A stretch of DNA of 64,000 nt from Trametes villosa (taxonomy: Eukaryota; Basidiomycota; Agaricomycetes; Polyporales; Polyporaceae), in assembly GCA_002964805.2 (NCBI GenBank), contig PUDQ02000033.1, forward strand, positions 1,116,001 through 1,180,000. Direction: 5' to 3'. Each line of letters starts with the position of its first letter. The stretch's first letter is position 1. This document shows positions 22,310-33,228 of this stretch, piece after piece. The notes beneath the pieces were generated by a model. It made no database searches. It had not been told where the DNA came from and saw nothing but the letters and a program-made list of their open reading frames with translations. A program made the position numbers and the translations under genes.

Positions 22310-24157
22310 TTACTCGATGGACACGCGCGGGCCGAGGGGCGCGCCGGCGCCGTACGTGCCGTCTTCCTTCTTCGCGCCTGCCGTGCCAGGGGTAGACGAT
22401 GAGTATCTGCGGCGGAACGTCACGTCTGGAGGAAGGGGCAATCACCGAATAAGCTGGACTTGTAGGGCTGGCCGACAAGTCGGTAGGACTGACCGTGCAA
22501 TTTGCTCTTCAGCAGGCCCTTGTCGAAGTCGGCGAAGCAGCGGAGGCCGATGGCGAACGTCGCGAAGAGCAGGAGGAACGCTATGATGGCTGGGGTGGCA
22601 GATGTGAGCCGGGCTGTCCGGAGGGACAAGCCGCAGAACGACGGATAGACGCACTGAATGTCGTGAGCGTTGAGCGCACGGTGATGTACTGGTCCCTTGA
22701 CGCGGGCTCGTAGAAGCGCACGAGCTTGAAGACTGCAGCGAATTAAGGCTCAATCCGCAATTCCATGATGCGCACTACTCACTGACTGCGATCAATGGTT
22801 AGCAACAACTCATATCACCATGCAACAGTGTCAAAAACTCACAGTATGACTCGGCCGCCAACATGAGCACGAGAGAAATCGACATGAGCCTAACAAGACC
22901 AGTGAGTACACGTCTATCTACGATGGTCCGATTCTTCAGACGTACCACTTAATCTCGCGCTGAACGGCCAGCCCTGCGCCAATCAGCAAGACCAGCACGA
23001 CCGGAATGGCGGCCACTGTGAGACCGAATTCCGCGGTATTTCGAGACAGCACGATGATGAGCAGCTGGAGAGCTACCGGTGAGGCGGAACCCTGGAGACG
23101 TTCAGCAGCATTGAGCGCACCTGCATCGTAACGCCAATGAAGGCGAAGAAGTCGAACTTCAGCAAGCAGATGATGACCTGATAGAACTGGTACATCGCTA
23201 GATGCATCCATGTTAGACGAGTAGGGCGCTGCCCGATCGCTGTGGACTCACTCTTCGCCGCAGGGTTCGCGCCAACAATGTGGAAGATGGCCCAACTGGA
23301 TCGTGTTAAGAGGTCTGCACAGCAGCGATGCGCCGAGAAGACCTACCCGAATTCATGGTAGAGCTCCCTCACGAAGAAGATCATGACCAGCCAGGAAACG
23401 GCAATGACGACCGGCGAGACGATGAGGAAGGGGAGCACGCTCTGCCATAGCGTCCCAGGACCGCCGCCGTTCTATATCGCGCGGCTATGAGCGAACGAGG
23501 TGGGTCCGAGAGCAGATGTACGCACCACATAGTCTACCGTCCAGTTGGCGCTTGGGTTCTGCACCAAAGCCGAGCGCGTCTCGTGCACTTGAAGCGCAGC
23601 CATCACGATGAGCGCCGAATGGAATACTAGACGCTGCGTGAGGATGCATGCGCATGCGACGATACGCAGAGGTTACCCACTTAGAATCCCGACCAGTTGA
23701 ATAACATTTCGTAGCCGGAGCGCGTCATACGCCATGAACAGCTCAAACACCCTGCGCTCATCAGCTGATAGGGCGGTTGAATGAAGGGAGGGTAACTCAC
23801 TCCGCTAGGATGAACAGGGCGAGGTAACAGGGGATAGTCTGATAGGGGAGCCATGAGGGGCGGTAGACCTGCGCACTCGGATTGACGTACCTTGTACCGC
23901 GAAAGATCCAAATCCACATGGTCGGCCACCTTCCCGAACACTATCGCGACCATGACAATGACCACGATCGCCTCTGTAGGTGCAGGTGAGTACGGCGCCA
24001 CATTGCGAGGTGGGCCGGAAAGGGCAGCACTGACGGAATAGCACTGCGCATGCGGGATGAGCGTTCACGCACACATGAAATGAAAAGGCTAGCCGAACAT
24101 ACCGGTGGCCATGAATGCCCTCTGGGCCCTCGTACTCAGCGCTGCCGTGATAGCCAT
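22310..24157 (-). CDS. Multispan membrane protein, UPF0658 Golgi-type family
   Basis: A polytopic protein of about 370 residues in roughly ten short exons. Start at 24157 (MAITAALSTRAQRAFMAT). Exons read EAIVVIVMVAIVFGKVADHV, DLDLSRYK, TIPCYLALFILA, VFELFMAYDALRLRNVIQLV, NWTVDYVV, GTLWQSVLPFLIVSPVVIAV, MIFFVRELYHEFG, WAIFHIVGANPAAK, MYQFYQVIICLLKFDFFAFI, RNTAEFGLTVAAIPVVLVLL, REIKWY, LMSISLVLMLAAESY and IIAFLLLFATFAIGLRCFAD. The C-terminal tail KLHGQSYRLVGQPYKSSLFG is spliced to AKKEDGTYGAGAPLGPRVS and stops at 22310. The RYKTIPCYLALFILAE and DALRLRN patterns match what I know of the fungal UPF0658 Golgi apparatus membrane proteins; biochemical function unknown. Confidence 0.7.
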
Positions 24158-24699
24158 CTCGGGAACAAGGCAGTGGCTACGGGTGCAGATCAAGAACTAG
24201 AAGCGAGCGAAGCAGGAGGTGGAGGACGTGGTGTCCTGGGCGGACCTACGTCCGTGCGGCGGGAGATAGCCTGGCGAGAGCGTGGAGGGGGAGGGGAAGA
24301 GAGGAGGGGAACGAGGCAGGAAGTGGACCGCGGCTGTATACGGCCGGTCACAAAACGCCCGCAGCGTCCAACCCATCTGTACTGCTTCGATTAGGTAAGC
24401 GGCATTTCCGGGCACCGTCATGGGCGTGGCGGTGAACGCACTCTCGCGCCTCGCGCGCGCTCATGCGGCCATGCACCGCCTCGCATGCTCACCTCAACCA
24501 CTCAGCGCAGCGGGCGATCGTCATGGGCGCGGCGGTGTAACGCATAAAGTACATTGCGAGCGTATCAAAGTTAGAGCCGAGGAAAGCCTGTATTGCCGCG
24601 TCTACTCACGCTACACATTCCCGGCGCGCAGGGGCTCACGCGGACGGTGCGCGCGACGCGCCGGTAGCTGATGCGCATGCGTACTCTCCGCGTAACGGT
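24158..24699. other. Spacer, no gene seen
   Basis: About 540 bases holding the promoter of the upstream-reading membrane protein and the 3' end of the SET gene. Purine-rich near 24210-24330; no supported feature. Confidence 0.35.
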
Positions 24700-26432
24700 T
24701 CAGAATTCCACACCGGCCTGTACGCTAACAAGGACAGCCTCAGCAACCTCCAGCTCCTCCCTCCAGAGAGTCCGCACGGTCTCTGCCATCCATGGCGCCC
24801 ACCCCGGTGCTCCGAGTGGTAACCTGGCGGTGTCCAAGGCGGACAAACGCTCCTTCCTCGCCCGATACCGAATGGTTTCGCAAAGCCAGAGCAGTTTCCT
24901 TCTCCACCCGTCTTCGTTAACGCGTGAGATCGTGTCTTTTGAGCCATTGGTCACGTCGAGCCACGAGTCGATTGCTAGACGTGTTTGCAGTGTCGCCTCA
25001 CCGGAATACCGCTCCAGGGCGCACACTAGACGGAGAGCAGATATCAACCGCCATGACGGATAGGCCGAGTTAGGTGAGCTGTGGAGAGTCCAATCTCTGT
25101 TGGGTGAATGTGCGTCAGTTCCTCGTCGCTACATTTAGAAGATAAGAAGGGCATACCCCCAGTATCCGCCTTCCTCCAGCGTAGATCTGATGAGAGGTGC
25201 GACAGATCCCGTCTTCTCGATCAGCTCTTCCACCAGATCTTGCACATCGACCTCCGCGGTATACGTGCTGGTCGCGACGGCACCGTCGGTGAGAGGGTTC
25301 ACGAAACCATACTCCGTGAATAGAAAGCGGTTCGGATGGGCGCCGTACTTCAGCAGCACTTCCTGTCCCTCTGCGACGCCGTGGTCTGAAGATCCCAGGA
25401 ATGTGAACACGTCGGTTCTCCCCCGTATACGACTGTCCCGCCGGTGCTTATTTGGTACACCCCAGATGTCTGCATCCACGACAGGGAAGATATGCGTGAT
25501 GCCTGTGCCGTGATTGGCGAAGTCCAGGATGGGACAGAGCGTGAAGTTGTCTGGATGAGACGGGCTTTGTTGCGTTCGGTAGAATATGCAACGCGTGTTC
25601 ACTGCAACACACTGATGAGACTTTCGAATACGAGTATAACGGTGAGATAATAACCATTCAACCAAGCCCAAAGATAGTCCAAAATTGTCTCTTCGCTGTC
25701 AAGAGGTTTTACGGCTTTTAGAGTTGGCCTCGACGACGACGCAACTACGGCCGAGTCTTCTTTCTGCGGTGTGTTACGAGGTGTTCGTGATATTCGGCTA
25801 GCAATCTCACCATGAACTTCGCCACGGCATCCCAGTCTTTCCAGAACCGTTTGCTCAGTTTGACAATCGACTCCCATGCACTAGGTGGAAGCTGGTCGAG
25901 GAAGTGGTTGTCGCAAGGACTCTCCCGTTTTAGCTTGCGTTTCACGAGCCAAGTGAGAGGATGGTTCGAAAAGTCTCGAGGCAGCGTCGATATGTAGGGC
26001 CCGAATATCTTGTCCAGGGAATCCTCTTCGCCAGAGGGCATGTGCAGCAGGAGGTACATAGACACGAGCTGGTTGCCAGAGAGCCGCCCTTCCTTGACGT
26101 GAGGATAGAGCGCAAGCACGGTCTGAACGTTGATCAAGGCCGTCTTCGGGATCTCAAACAGTGTCGAGGCAGGCTAGGGCGCGTTGAGACGATGTCCAGG
26201 GGTAGCTGAGGGTTCCCGTACATACTGGGATCTCCGCGGTGGCAAACAAGCCCCTGCCCGCGTCTGCCGCTGATACGGTGCATATTATTCAGAGCAGCTT
26301 GCGTGTAAGACATCATGCGAACGTACCTGGGACATCTCTAGCTTCAATGCGCAGATCCTCGGTATGCATGCCATGTTCCTGCTTCAGCCACTTCAGGAGG
26401 CGCTCCCATCGTTCTTTCTCGAGGTCGGCCAT
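24700..26432 (-). CDS. SET-domain protein lysine methyltransferase
   Basis: A SETD3/RuBisCO-methyltransferase type SET protein; such fungal enzymes (for example Efm1, Set10 and Set11) methylate translation factors or ribosomal proteins using S-adenosylmethionine. Start at 26432 (MADLEKERWERLLKWLKQ). Motif I, GRGLFATAEIP, lies near 26255 between two short introns. The helical SET insert (PKTALINVQTVLALYPHV to AESIVKL-like, 25800-26150) follows. The SET core near 25500-25620 reads VNTRCIFY, then FTLCPILDFANHG; EGQEVLLKYGAHPNRFLFTE with YGFV is near 25320. The C-terminal helical domain (WRLISALRLVCALERYSG and onward) ends at 24700. The residues expected for cofactor binding (NHG and YG) are present. 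Substrate cannot be told from sequence. Confidence 0.83.
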
Positions 26433-26825
26433 GGCATCAACACCCTCGCTTAGCCCGTTCCCATCAACACAAGTCCTCGCGGCAGGCCTCCGGACGCTAT
26501 ACACGGCTTCGCGCACACCACAAGGGGGAGACTCAGACTCAGGCGAGGGGCGAGATGGCGACCGTGACGGTGAGAGCGCAAAAGAAAGTGCGCGCACGCC
26601 CACGGCGATTGATTGCAGATAGCAGCGCGATCAGCTTCCCCGGGCTGCCCTCAGAGTCATCGGTGGCGGACGGCTCCCCTTCATTCCGCAATTATCGCGA
26701 CCACGCGCGATTGCGCCAGGGCTGCAGATAGCACTCCTTTCAAATTCGTCGGGCGTTCGACCAGGTTGTGCACGTACACCCATCTCGCCGCCAAGTCCTC
26801 GAACTAGCCCGAACCAGCGTCGCGC
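26433..26825. promoter_or_regulatory. Divergent promoter of SET and SDR genes
   Basis: About 390 bases between divergently read starts. No clear TATA box or repeated motif. The minus frame stays open upstream of the chosen SET start to 26603, but that leader is Ser/Pro-rich and unsupported. Confidence 0.35.
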
Positions 26826-28045
26826 AATGTCTGTCTTCAACGCCTCTCGCCTCGTCGGAAAGACCGTGCTCATCACCGGCGCGAGCGCCGGTATCGGTGC
26901 AGTGAGTGACGCGAGAACACAACGAATCTACGGGTGACTGACGGCATCGGGTCGAACAGGCAACTGCGGTACTGTTCGCAAAGGTCAGATTCAGCGCATC
27001 CCAAGCGGCGGACTAGAACTGATGGTTAGATGGGCCTCACAGGGTGGCTCGAACGTGATCTTGGCTGCTCGCCGAGTAGAGGCCCTGAAGTCGGTCGCGG
27101 AGGCCTGCGCGGCCGCGCATAAGGAGTCTGGCCTCCAGCAGGGCGGCAAGTTCGCGACGGTCCCGCTCGATGTGAGCGACAAGAAGCAGATCGCGACCTT
27201 CCTTGAGAAGGTCCCGGAGGAGCTCCGGAAAGTCGATATCCTCGGTCAGTGTTCTGCGACGCGCCTGATATACGGAGCCGCCTTGCTAAATGTGTTGCGA
27301 TAGTGAACAACGCGGGCTTCGTCCTGGGTGTCGAGAAGGTCGGAGATATCTCCGACGCGGACATCGAGGCCATGTTCTCCGTGAACGTGTTCGGCCTCAT
27401 CGCCGTCACCCAGCTGTTCGTCAAGGGTCAGTAGCCATAGTAGTAATTCACGAGGCTACGCGACTGACGGATGGTCTACCTACACCCAGATTTCAAGGCG
27501 CGGAAGACCGGGCACATCATCAACATTGGCTCGATCGCCGGTAAGTAGCTGAAGCTCGTATGCTCGTATTAGATGCTCATGGTTGGTTAGGTCGTGAGGC
27601 TTACGCTGGCGGAAGCATCTACTGCGCGACCAAGCACGCTGTGAACGCGTTCAGCGGCGCGCTCCTCCGCGAAGTTGTGGACACCCCCATCCGTGTTACG
27701 GAGATTCAGCCCGGTGCGTATCTCCAGCACTCCAAGCTGTTTAGCATAGTGGCTGACAACCATGCGCGCATACAGGGATGGTCGAGACCGAGTTCTCCGT
27801 CGTCCGGTTTCGCGGCGACAAGTCCGCCGCCGACAAGGTCTACGAGGGCCTCCAGCCCCGTGCGTAGCATTGTGCTGCATAACTTATACAACCAGGTTCT
27901 AACGTCCTGTGCAGTTGTTGCGGAAGACATCGCCGAGGAGATCGTCTGGGCGGCGTCGCGCCCTCCTCACGTCAACATCGCCGAGCTCTTCGTGCTCCCC
28001 GTCAACCAGGCGAGCCCGACGATCAACTACCGCGGTGGAAAGTAA
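26826..28045 (+). CDS. Short-chain dehydrogenase/reductase (YMR226C/serine dehydrogenase type)
   Basis: A classical NADP-type SDR of about 265 residues, related to the yeast YMR226C enzyme that oxidises L-allo-threonine, serine and 3-hydroxy acids. Start at 26826 ([20 protein letters not shown]). Cofactor motif TGASAGIG ends exon 1; exon 2 is a 24-nt microexon (26960-26983, ATAVLFAK); exon 3 from 27043 gives [28 protein letters not shown] starts just after 27301. The exon near 27490 reads [17 protein letters not shown] with the catalytic Ser; [15 protein letters not shown] supplies the YxxxK pair. IRVTEIQPG, then [13 protein letters not shown] and [19 protein letters not shown] complete the fold. 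At least six introns of 50-70 nt. Confidence 0.9.
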
Positions 28046-28376
28046 GGGAGAATACCGCCTCCCAGGTACCATCTAACACGAATCCTGCTGTATTATACAC
28101 ACCCACTGTATAACACTCACCGGACGGCCGGACTTCATCCACCATCACCGTGCGCGAGCGCAGCGTCACGCCCTCCCGAACTTCACGGGTTCGTTGACCT
28201 TCTTGGGGGTGTGATAGGGACATGCTGACATACAAGATACGATATACGCTACCACGCTCGACAGCTATAGGACCTCATAGCGATGCGATAAAGTACGGAT
28301 ATAACAAGAAATGCGGGATATATATACGGGTCCGTTCGCTGCATTGCGCGACATGGAGAACTGTAAGGAGTGACTA
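28046..28376. other. Convergent 3' spacer, no gene seen
   Basis: About 330 bases between two stop codons reading towards each other. AT content is higher than in the genes, as expected for 3' untranslated regions. Confidence 0.35.
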
Positions 28377-31300
28377 CTATGACGACTTCGTCTTCTTGCT
28401 CTTGCTCCGCGTGCTCTTCACCACCGGGGCGGGCGACGCGGGCTCGGCCGCGGCGGCCTCGTCGTCGTCGAACACGAACTTCTTCACGACGATGTTCTCC
28501 TTCACGAGCCCGCCCACGGGCAGTTCGGCGTTTAGGACGTTGCCTAGCGTATCCAAGCGCAGTGCCTGCGCCCAGCCGTCAGCACACACAACACACATAA
28601 CCTGTCAAGGCAAATGAGAATCAGCTCACCTTCGCAGCGGGAGTGAGGCAGCCCTTCTGCGAGGGCACCGCGTTCTTGTTCCGCCGCGGCTTCGGCGGGC
28701 TGTCGTCCAGGTACACCGTCGTCTGGAGGCCCTTGTCCCACTTCACCCGCTTCACCTCTACCTGCGGCTCGACCTCCTCCTTCTCCTCCCCACCGTCGAA
28801 CCGAGCGCGCTTCAGAGGGCGCTCCGGCTTCTGCGGTGTCTCGTAGTCCTCCTCGTCACCCGGGCCGCGCCGATGCCTCGCCGGCGCGCCCTCCGCGTCC
28901 CTATCCACGCTCATGAAGCTCGCGTCCCCCATCTCGCTCGTCCCCTCCCCCTCTCCCGCCCCCGCGCCGCTACCCTCACCACCAGCGCCGTCAACGACCT
29001 CCTCACCCCCGGACCGCCGCGCCCGCCGCTCCGCGCGCTCCTTGCGCTGCACGACGCGCTCCTCGCGCTGGCGCTCGAGCGCGCTCCGCACCTTCGTCGT
29101 CGGGCTGTCCGGGCGCGCGCCCTCCTTGCGCACGACCTCCGTCGTGAGCACCGCGAGCTGCGCCTGGTTCTTCAGCGTGTTCGCGTTCGTGAGCGTCTTC
29201 AGCGCGAGCGCGCTCATCCCCGCGAACGGCCCCGCCGTCTCGCTCGGGAACGGCATCGGCTTGCGCCGTGTCGGCAGCGGGCGCGACGACGGCGCGGCGG
29301 GGCCGAAGACGTCGGAGGCGGAGGCGGGGGTAGGGGTAGGGGCGTTGTCGAGGCTGCGTTTGGAACGCGTGGATCGGCGGTGCCTGCTGGGCTTCTCTTC
29401 TGTGGGTTCGGGAGCGGGAGCGGGAGCGGTGGAAGGGCCAGCCACAGGCACGTCGCCAGGGACGTCGACAGGAGCTGTCGAGGAAGCAGGTGCCACTGGC
29501 GGAACTAGAGGAGCAGGGGGTTCGCGAGCTTCCTTGACAGGACTTTCTTGCGCCGCTGCTTTCGCTAGTACAGTCGGGGCTGCTGGCGAAGGTGCCAGTG
29601 TGGGCGCTAGCGTCTGTAAGGGCGCTGGGGCTAGTGTTGGTGTCGGTTCTTGCTCGGGTGGTGGTGGCGGGGGTTTAGCGGTCCGTTGCGTCGGGGGCAT
29701 AGGCGACGGTGGTGGCGCCTGTGGCTCGCTCACAGGTTGTGGACGCTTCCAGTTCACCGCAGAACGCGCCCGGATCGGCCCCGCCGCCTTCGCAGGAGAA
29801 GCGGCCGGGGCAGCGACCTGGGACGAAGAAGCGGAGGTGGCGGCGGGTGTCTTCTCGCCCTTGTTGAACATCCCTGGCACGACCTTGCGGATGAGGATGA
29901 CCGGCTGCGGTGCGGGCGCAGGCGTGGGCGCGGTGCGCTTCGGTGGTTCTGCCTCCCTCTTGCGCTTCAAGCCGTGCGCCGCGGAGGCTTCAGCAGACGG
30001 TCCGCTGCCAGCCTGCCGTCGAGGAGGCTTGCTGCCGGCCGGTGGTGCCCCAAGGCCTTCATCAGAGCTGCCACCGCTACTGGATGACCCGACGTTCACA
30101 ATGCGCAGAGGCTGCGAAAGCACAGCAGAGTGAGCACTCGTAGATGAAACTGGTCGCGCGCAGATCTGTACCTTGTGAGCCGCGCTGCTCTTGCTAGGGG
30201 CAGGCAGCTTGGACTGACTCGCCTCTGCCTTACCGGCCGTCTTCGGTCTCCCATACGGCTTCGCGCCCATCCTCGGGATCTTGCTCCCCGCGCCCGCAGA
30301 CGGCTGCCTGAGGCTTGACGCGCCCTTTCCTGGAGTGGGCGCAGGTGCCGCCGTGCCCGCTAGATGCGGACGGGCAGCAGAAGGCCCCGGCTCATCCGTC
30401 TCTGGTATCGCTGGATGCAACCGCTGGGACTGTACGAGAGGGAAAGGAAGGGCGGTCCGCGGCTTCGCCAAGCTGCTGCCAGACGCCATACCTTCCGTAG
30501 AGGCGGGTTTCTGGAATACCGGTCGACGCCCGAGAGCAGGAGGACGCGTCGTGGGCTCTGCCGATGCGCCTCTTTCCTTCCTGCCCAGTTGCGGCCTCGG
30601 CTCGGCCGAGCCACTCCGCTGGCGCTCTCGGGGAACGGCACGGATGGGCGACATGGGGCGAAACACGGATTTACCCTTGTCCGGGGAAGGTGGAGGAACG
30701 GCCACGGCTTCGCTCATGGGAATGCGTCTGGCTGGGCTCCGCATAGGATCATCAAGAGCGGGGCGTTTGAACACGGGGGTGCCGGGGACGGCAGTGGGCC
30801 GAGACGCGCTGAAGAGCGCAGGGAGCTTGTGGGTGGAGTATGTACCATCCGCAATTGCTTGCGTGATGGGTACGCGCCGGGCGGGCGTACGAGCGACGTC
30901 GTCGAGCTTGAAAGGAGAGACGGGGAAGGGGCGCAGAGGGCTCTTGGGGCGCTGAATGTCGGTGCCATCTGCCTGCGCACCTACCTTCGGGAAGATGAGG
31001 TTTGCGGTCGGCGGAGGCGGTGTGCTAGGCGCGGGTGGGAGTACCGGCTCGGACGGCTCTGCTTGTTCGCTCTCCTGCGGTCGAGGCGTATTAGACCGGC
31101 TGATGCTGTCACCGGCAGCCTTGGGTAGAAGCTGGGTGAGCACTGCAGCCGACATGGGGGACAAGGACCCGAGTTCGCGTCGCGCCAGAGCTGCGTGGGG
31201 AGTCTTCTTGGGTGTTGCTGCAGTGGCGGCACTCTCTGCAGTCAGGTCAATGAGCTGTGGCGCGGGCTTGAGTTTGCGTTTCCTGAAAGGACTGGGGTCA

Positions 31301-32450
31301 GGCTTCTGCTGTGCATCATCTTCTACGGCCTTGTCGGTATCCTGAACGATCTCGACCGGTGGAGGAGGTGGCTGGGGAGAAACCACAGTTTGCGGGAGGG
31401 AGTTGCGACTTTTTCGCGGGCGAGTAGACCGCCGAAGGGGAGCCTCGGCGGGTTCTGTGGGAGTGTCCTCAGTGGGCTCCTGCTCTGGCTGAATACCGTT
31501 CGCATCCGCCGCGGGTATCGTGGGCGATTCGGGCTCGATGATGAGCGAATTCACAACCTCCATCTCTTCATCTGGCGTTTCGTCCTCCTCCTGGTCCTCA
31601 TCAGGCTGCGAAGGGGGTGTGTCAGGCTGTTGCGCCTCGGAGAATGCGTTAGCCGGCGGGTTGGGAGACATAGAAAGAAGATCATCCACGGTGGTGGCAG
31701 AGGGCTGTGGAGGAAGGAATTGGTGGTCGTGTGACTCCACAGCTATAGGTTCGTCGTCTTCCTGCGGGGCAGAGAAAGAGTTGAACGTGATGAGGTCAGG
31801 TTGTGATGTGTTCGCGACGTCGGGGCTGGGAGGTGTTGGCGGCGTCAGACGCGACATGATAGGAACAGGGTCCGCGACGGGGTCTGAAATAGACTCGATA
31901 GGAATGAGTGGGCCGCCGAGCGTAGGGTCGGCTGGAGTTGACGGTTGCGGCGAACCTGGAATATCCAGTAACTGGACATCCATGTAGGAAGACGGCTCAG
32001 GTTGAGCGGGAGGAGGCGGAGTAGGTGGCGGCGAAGGATTCCCAGCGGCGCTGAGCACTCTAGTGGCTAGAATAACCGACGGCTCTGCAACGAATTGGTC
32101 TACGTGAACGCGAAGCAATATGACTGATGAGACGGACCGTCGAGTACGGCATCTTCGTTTGGAGTTCCATCTCGCGAGCCCGGCGCGTAGTCTCCAAGTG
32201 GTGCAGCCTGGTGCTGCGGGAAGAGCGGCAGAGGGACCATCGCAGATGAGAGGCGAGCCGATCGGCGGATAGGCGTGCGGAACGGGGCGCTACCAGCGCG
32301 CCTGACAAACTTCTTCTCTGGAGATCGGACGGGGCCAAAGAAGACTCTATCTGCAGCACTGCTAGAGGCCTCGCTAGCCTGGGAGGGAGAGCTGAAGGCC
32401 GAGAGCGGAGAGTCCATTTGGCCCGAGTCTAGGGCGACATTGCTGGTCAT
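28377..32450 (-). CDS. Large disordered Pro/Ser/Ala-rich protein, probably nuclear
   Basis: I do not recognise a named family. Three exons give about 1,240 residues. Exon 1 (32450 to about 32144) carries AADRVFFGPVRSPEKKFVRR, which looks like a short conserved N-terminal motif. A 40-odd-base intron joins AVLD to DQFVAEPSVILATRVLS. The central 900 residues are Pro-rich and repeat-poor, with many Ser-Pro/Thr-Pro sites and short basic clusters (RRSTRPRKSRNSLPQ; RRIPMSEAVAV; RRVPITQAIADG). Near the C-terminus an ordered patch reads ALKTLTNANTLKNQAQLAVL and then ALERQREERVVQRKERAERR, a helical charged segment. The last exon likely starts ALRLDTLGNVLNAELPVGGL and ends in an acidic and then basic tail at 28377. 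Regulation by proline-directed kinases is plausible. Confidence 0.7.
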
Positions 32451-33228
32451 AGTACGCAGAGAAACAGACGGAGATTATCGCAGTCGCCAGCGCAGAGGGA
32501 TATCGCAGGAAGATGGTGGGTGTTGCGGGAGAAAAGGGCGTTGGGCAAGCGGACGGAGCGGGCAAAGCACATCCACCGCGCACAACGAGAACGTTGAAGT
32601 CGCGTTGGCCCCACGTGACCGAGCCTAATGTCACGCGTGACGCTTCGGCTTCTCGGGCAACATTAGCGTTTTAGGCCTTCACGGCTAGTCGAGCCTAAGT
32701 GAAGCGACAGACTAACCTACTTGCGCTTACCTGGGGGTGTGCAGGGACCTACAAGACGGGAGAGACGCGCTCTGCAGGCGTAGAGGTCGCTCAGCCACCG
32801 TTGAGAGGCTCTCCACGTCGGGTCACAGTCACCGGCGCGTGTGTCTGGTGGGGGTAGCGCCGAATAGAGTGGCTGTCGAATGAGAGAGACGACAGCGGCG
32901 GGGGTTGTTGATGGACTTCACCTGTCCGTCAAATCCCCGGTTCCCTTCTCCCCCCACCCACCAGTCCGAACCAATTTCGCCCCCAGCGGCGGGCGCAGGT
33001 CCCCGGCCCAGTCATTTCACGGGCTGCTCGCCATCTAAACGTGCAAAGGCCGATCAGCGTCGGATTCGGAGAAGGAGTAGCTGCATGCGACAATATCACG
33101 CCCCTTTCCGCGATTGACCGCCTCCAGTCGTCGTCGACGAGGCGGCGCCTGTTTGTCTGCTGATATCCCTCGAAGCCTGTCGTAATCCGAAATCCCTCCT
33201 CTGCTCCCAACCTCCATCACCACTGGCC
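32451..33228. promoter_or_regulatory. Divergent promoter with TCACGCGTGA palindrome
   Basis: About 780 bases separate two divergent starts. A second exact TCACGCGTGA lies at 32631-32640, about 180 bases upstream of the disordered-protein start, with a CACGTG-like CCACGTGACC just before it near 32611. No open frame is supported here. Confidence 0.45.
32631..32640. promoter_or_regulatory. TCACGCGTGA palindrome (site 2)
   Basis: Same exact inverted repeat, about 180 bases before the start of the large disordered protein gene. Confidence 0.45.

Noticed and set aside
28913..30133. 406-codon plus-strand open frame
   Set aside because: Mirror frame of the Pro-rich protein on the other strand; low complexity and no motif.
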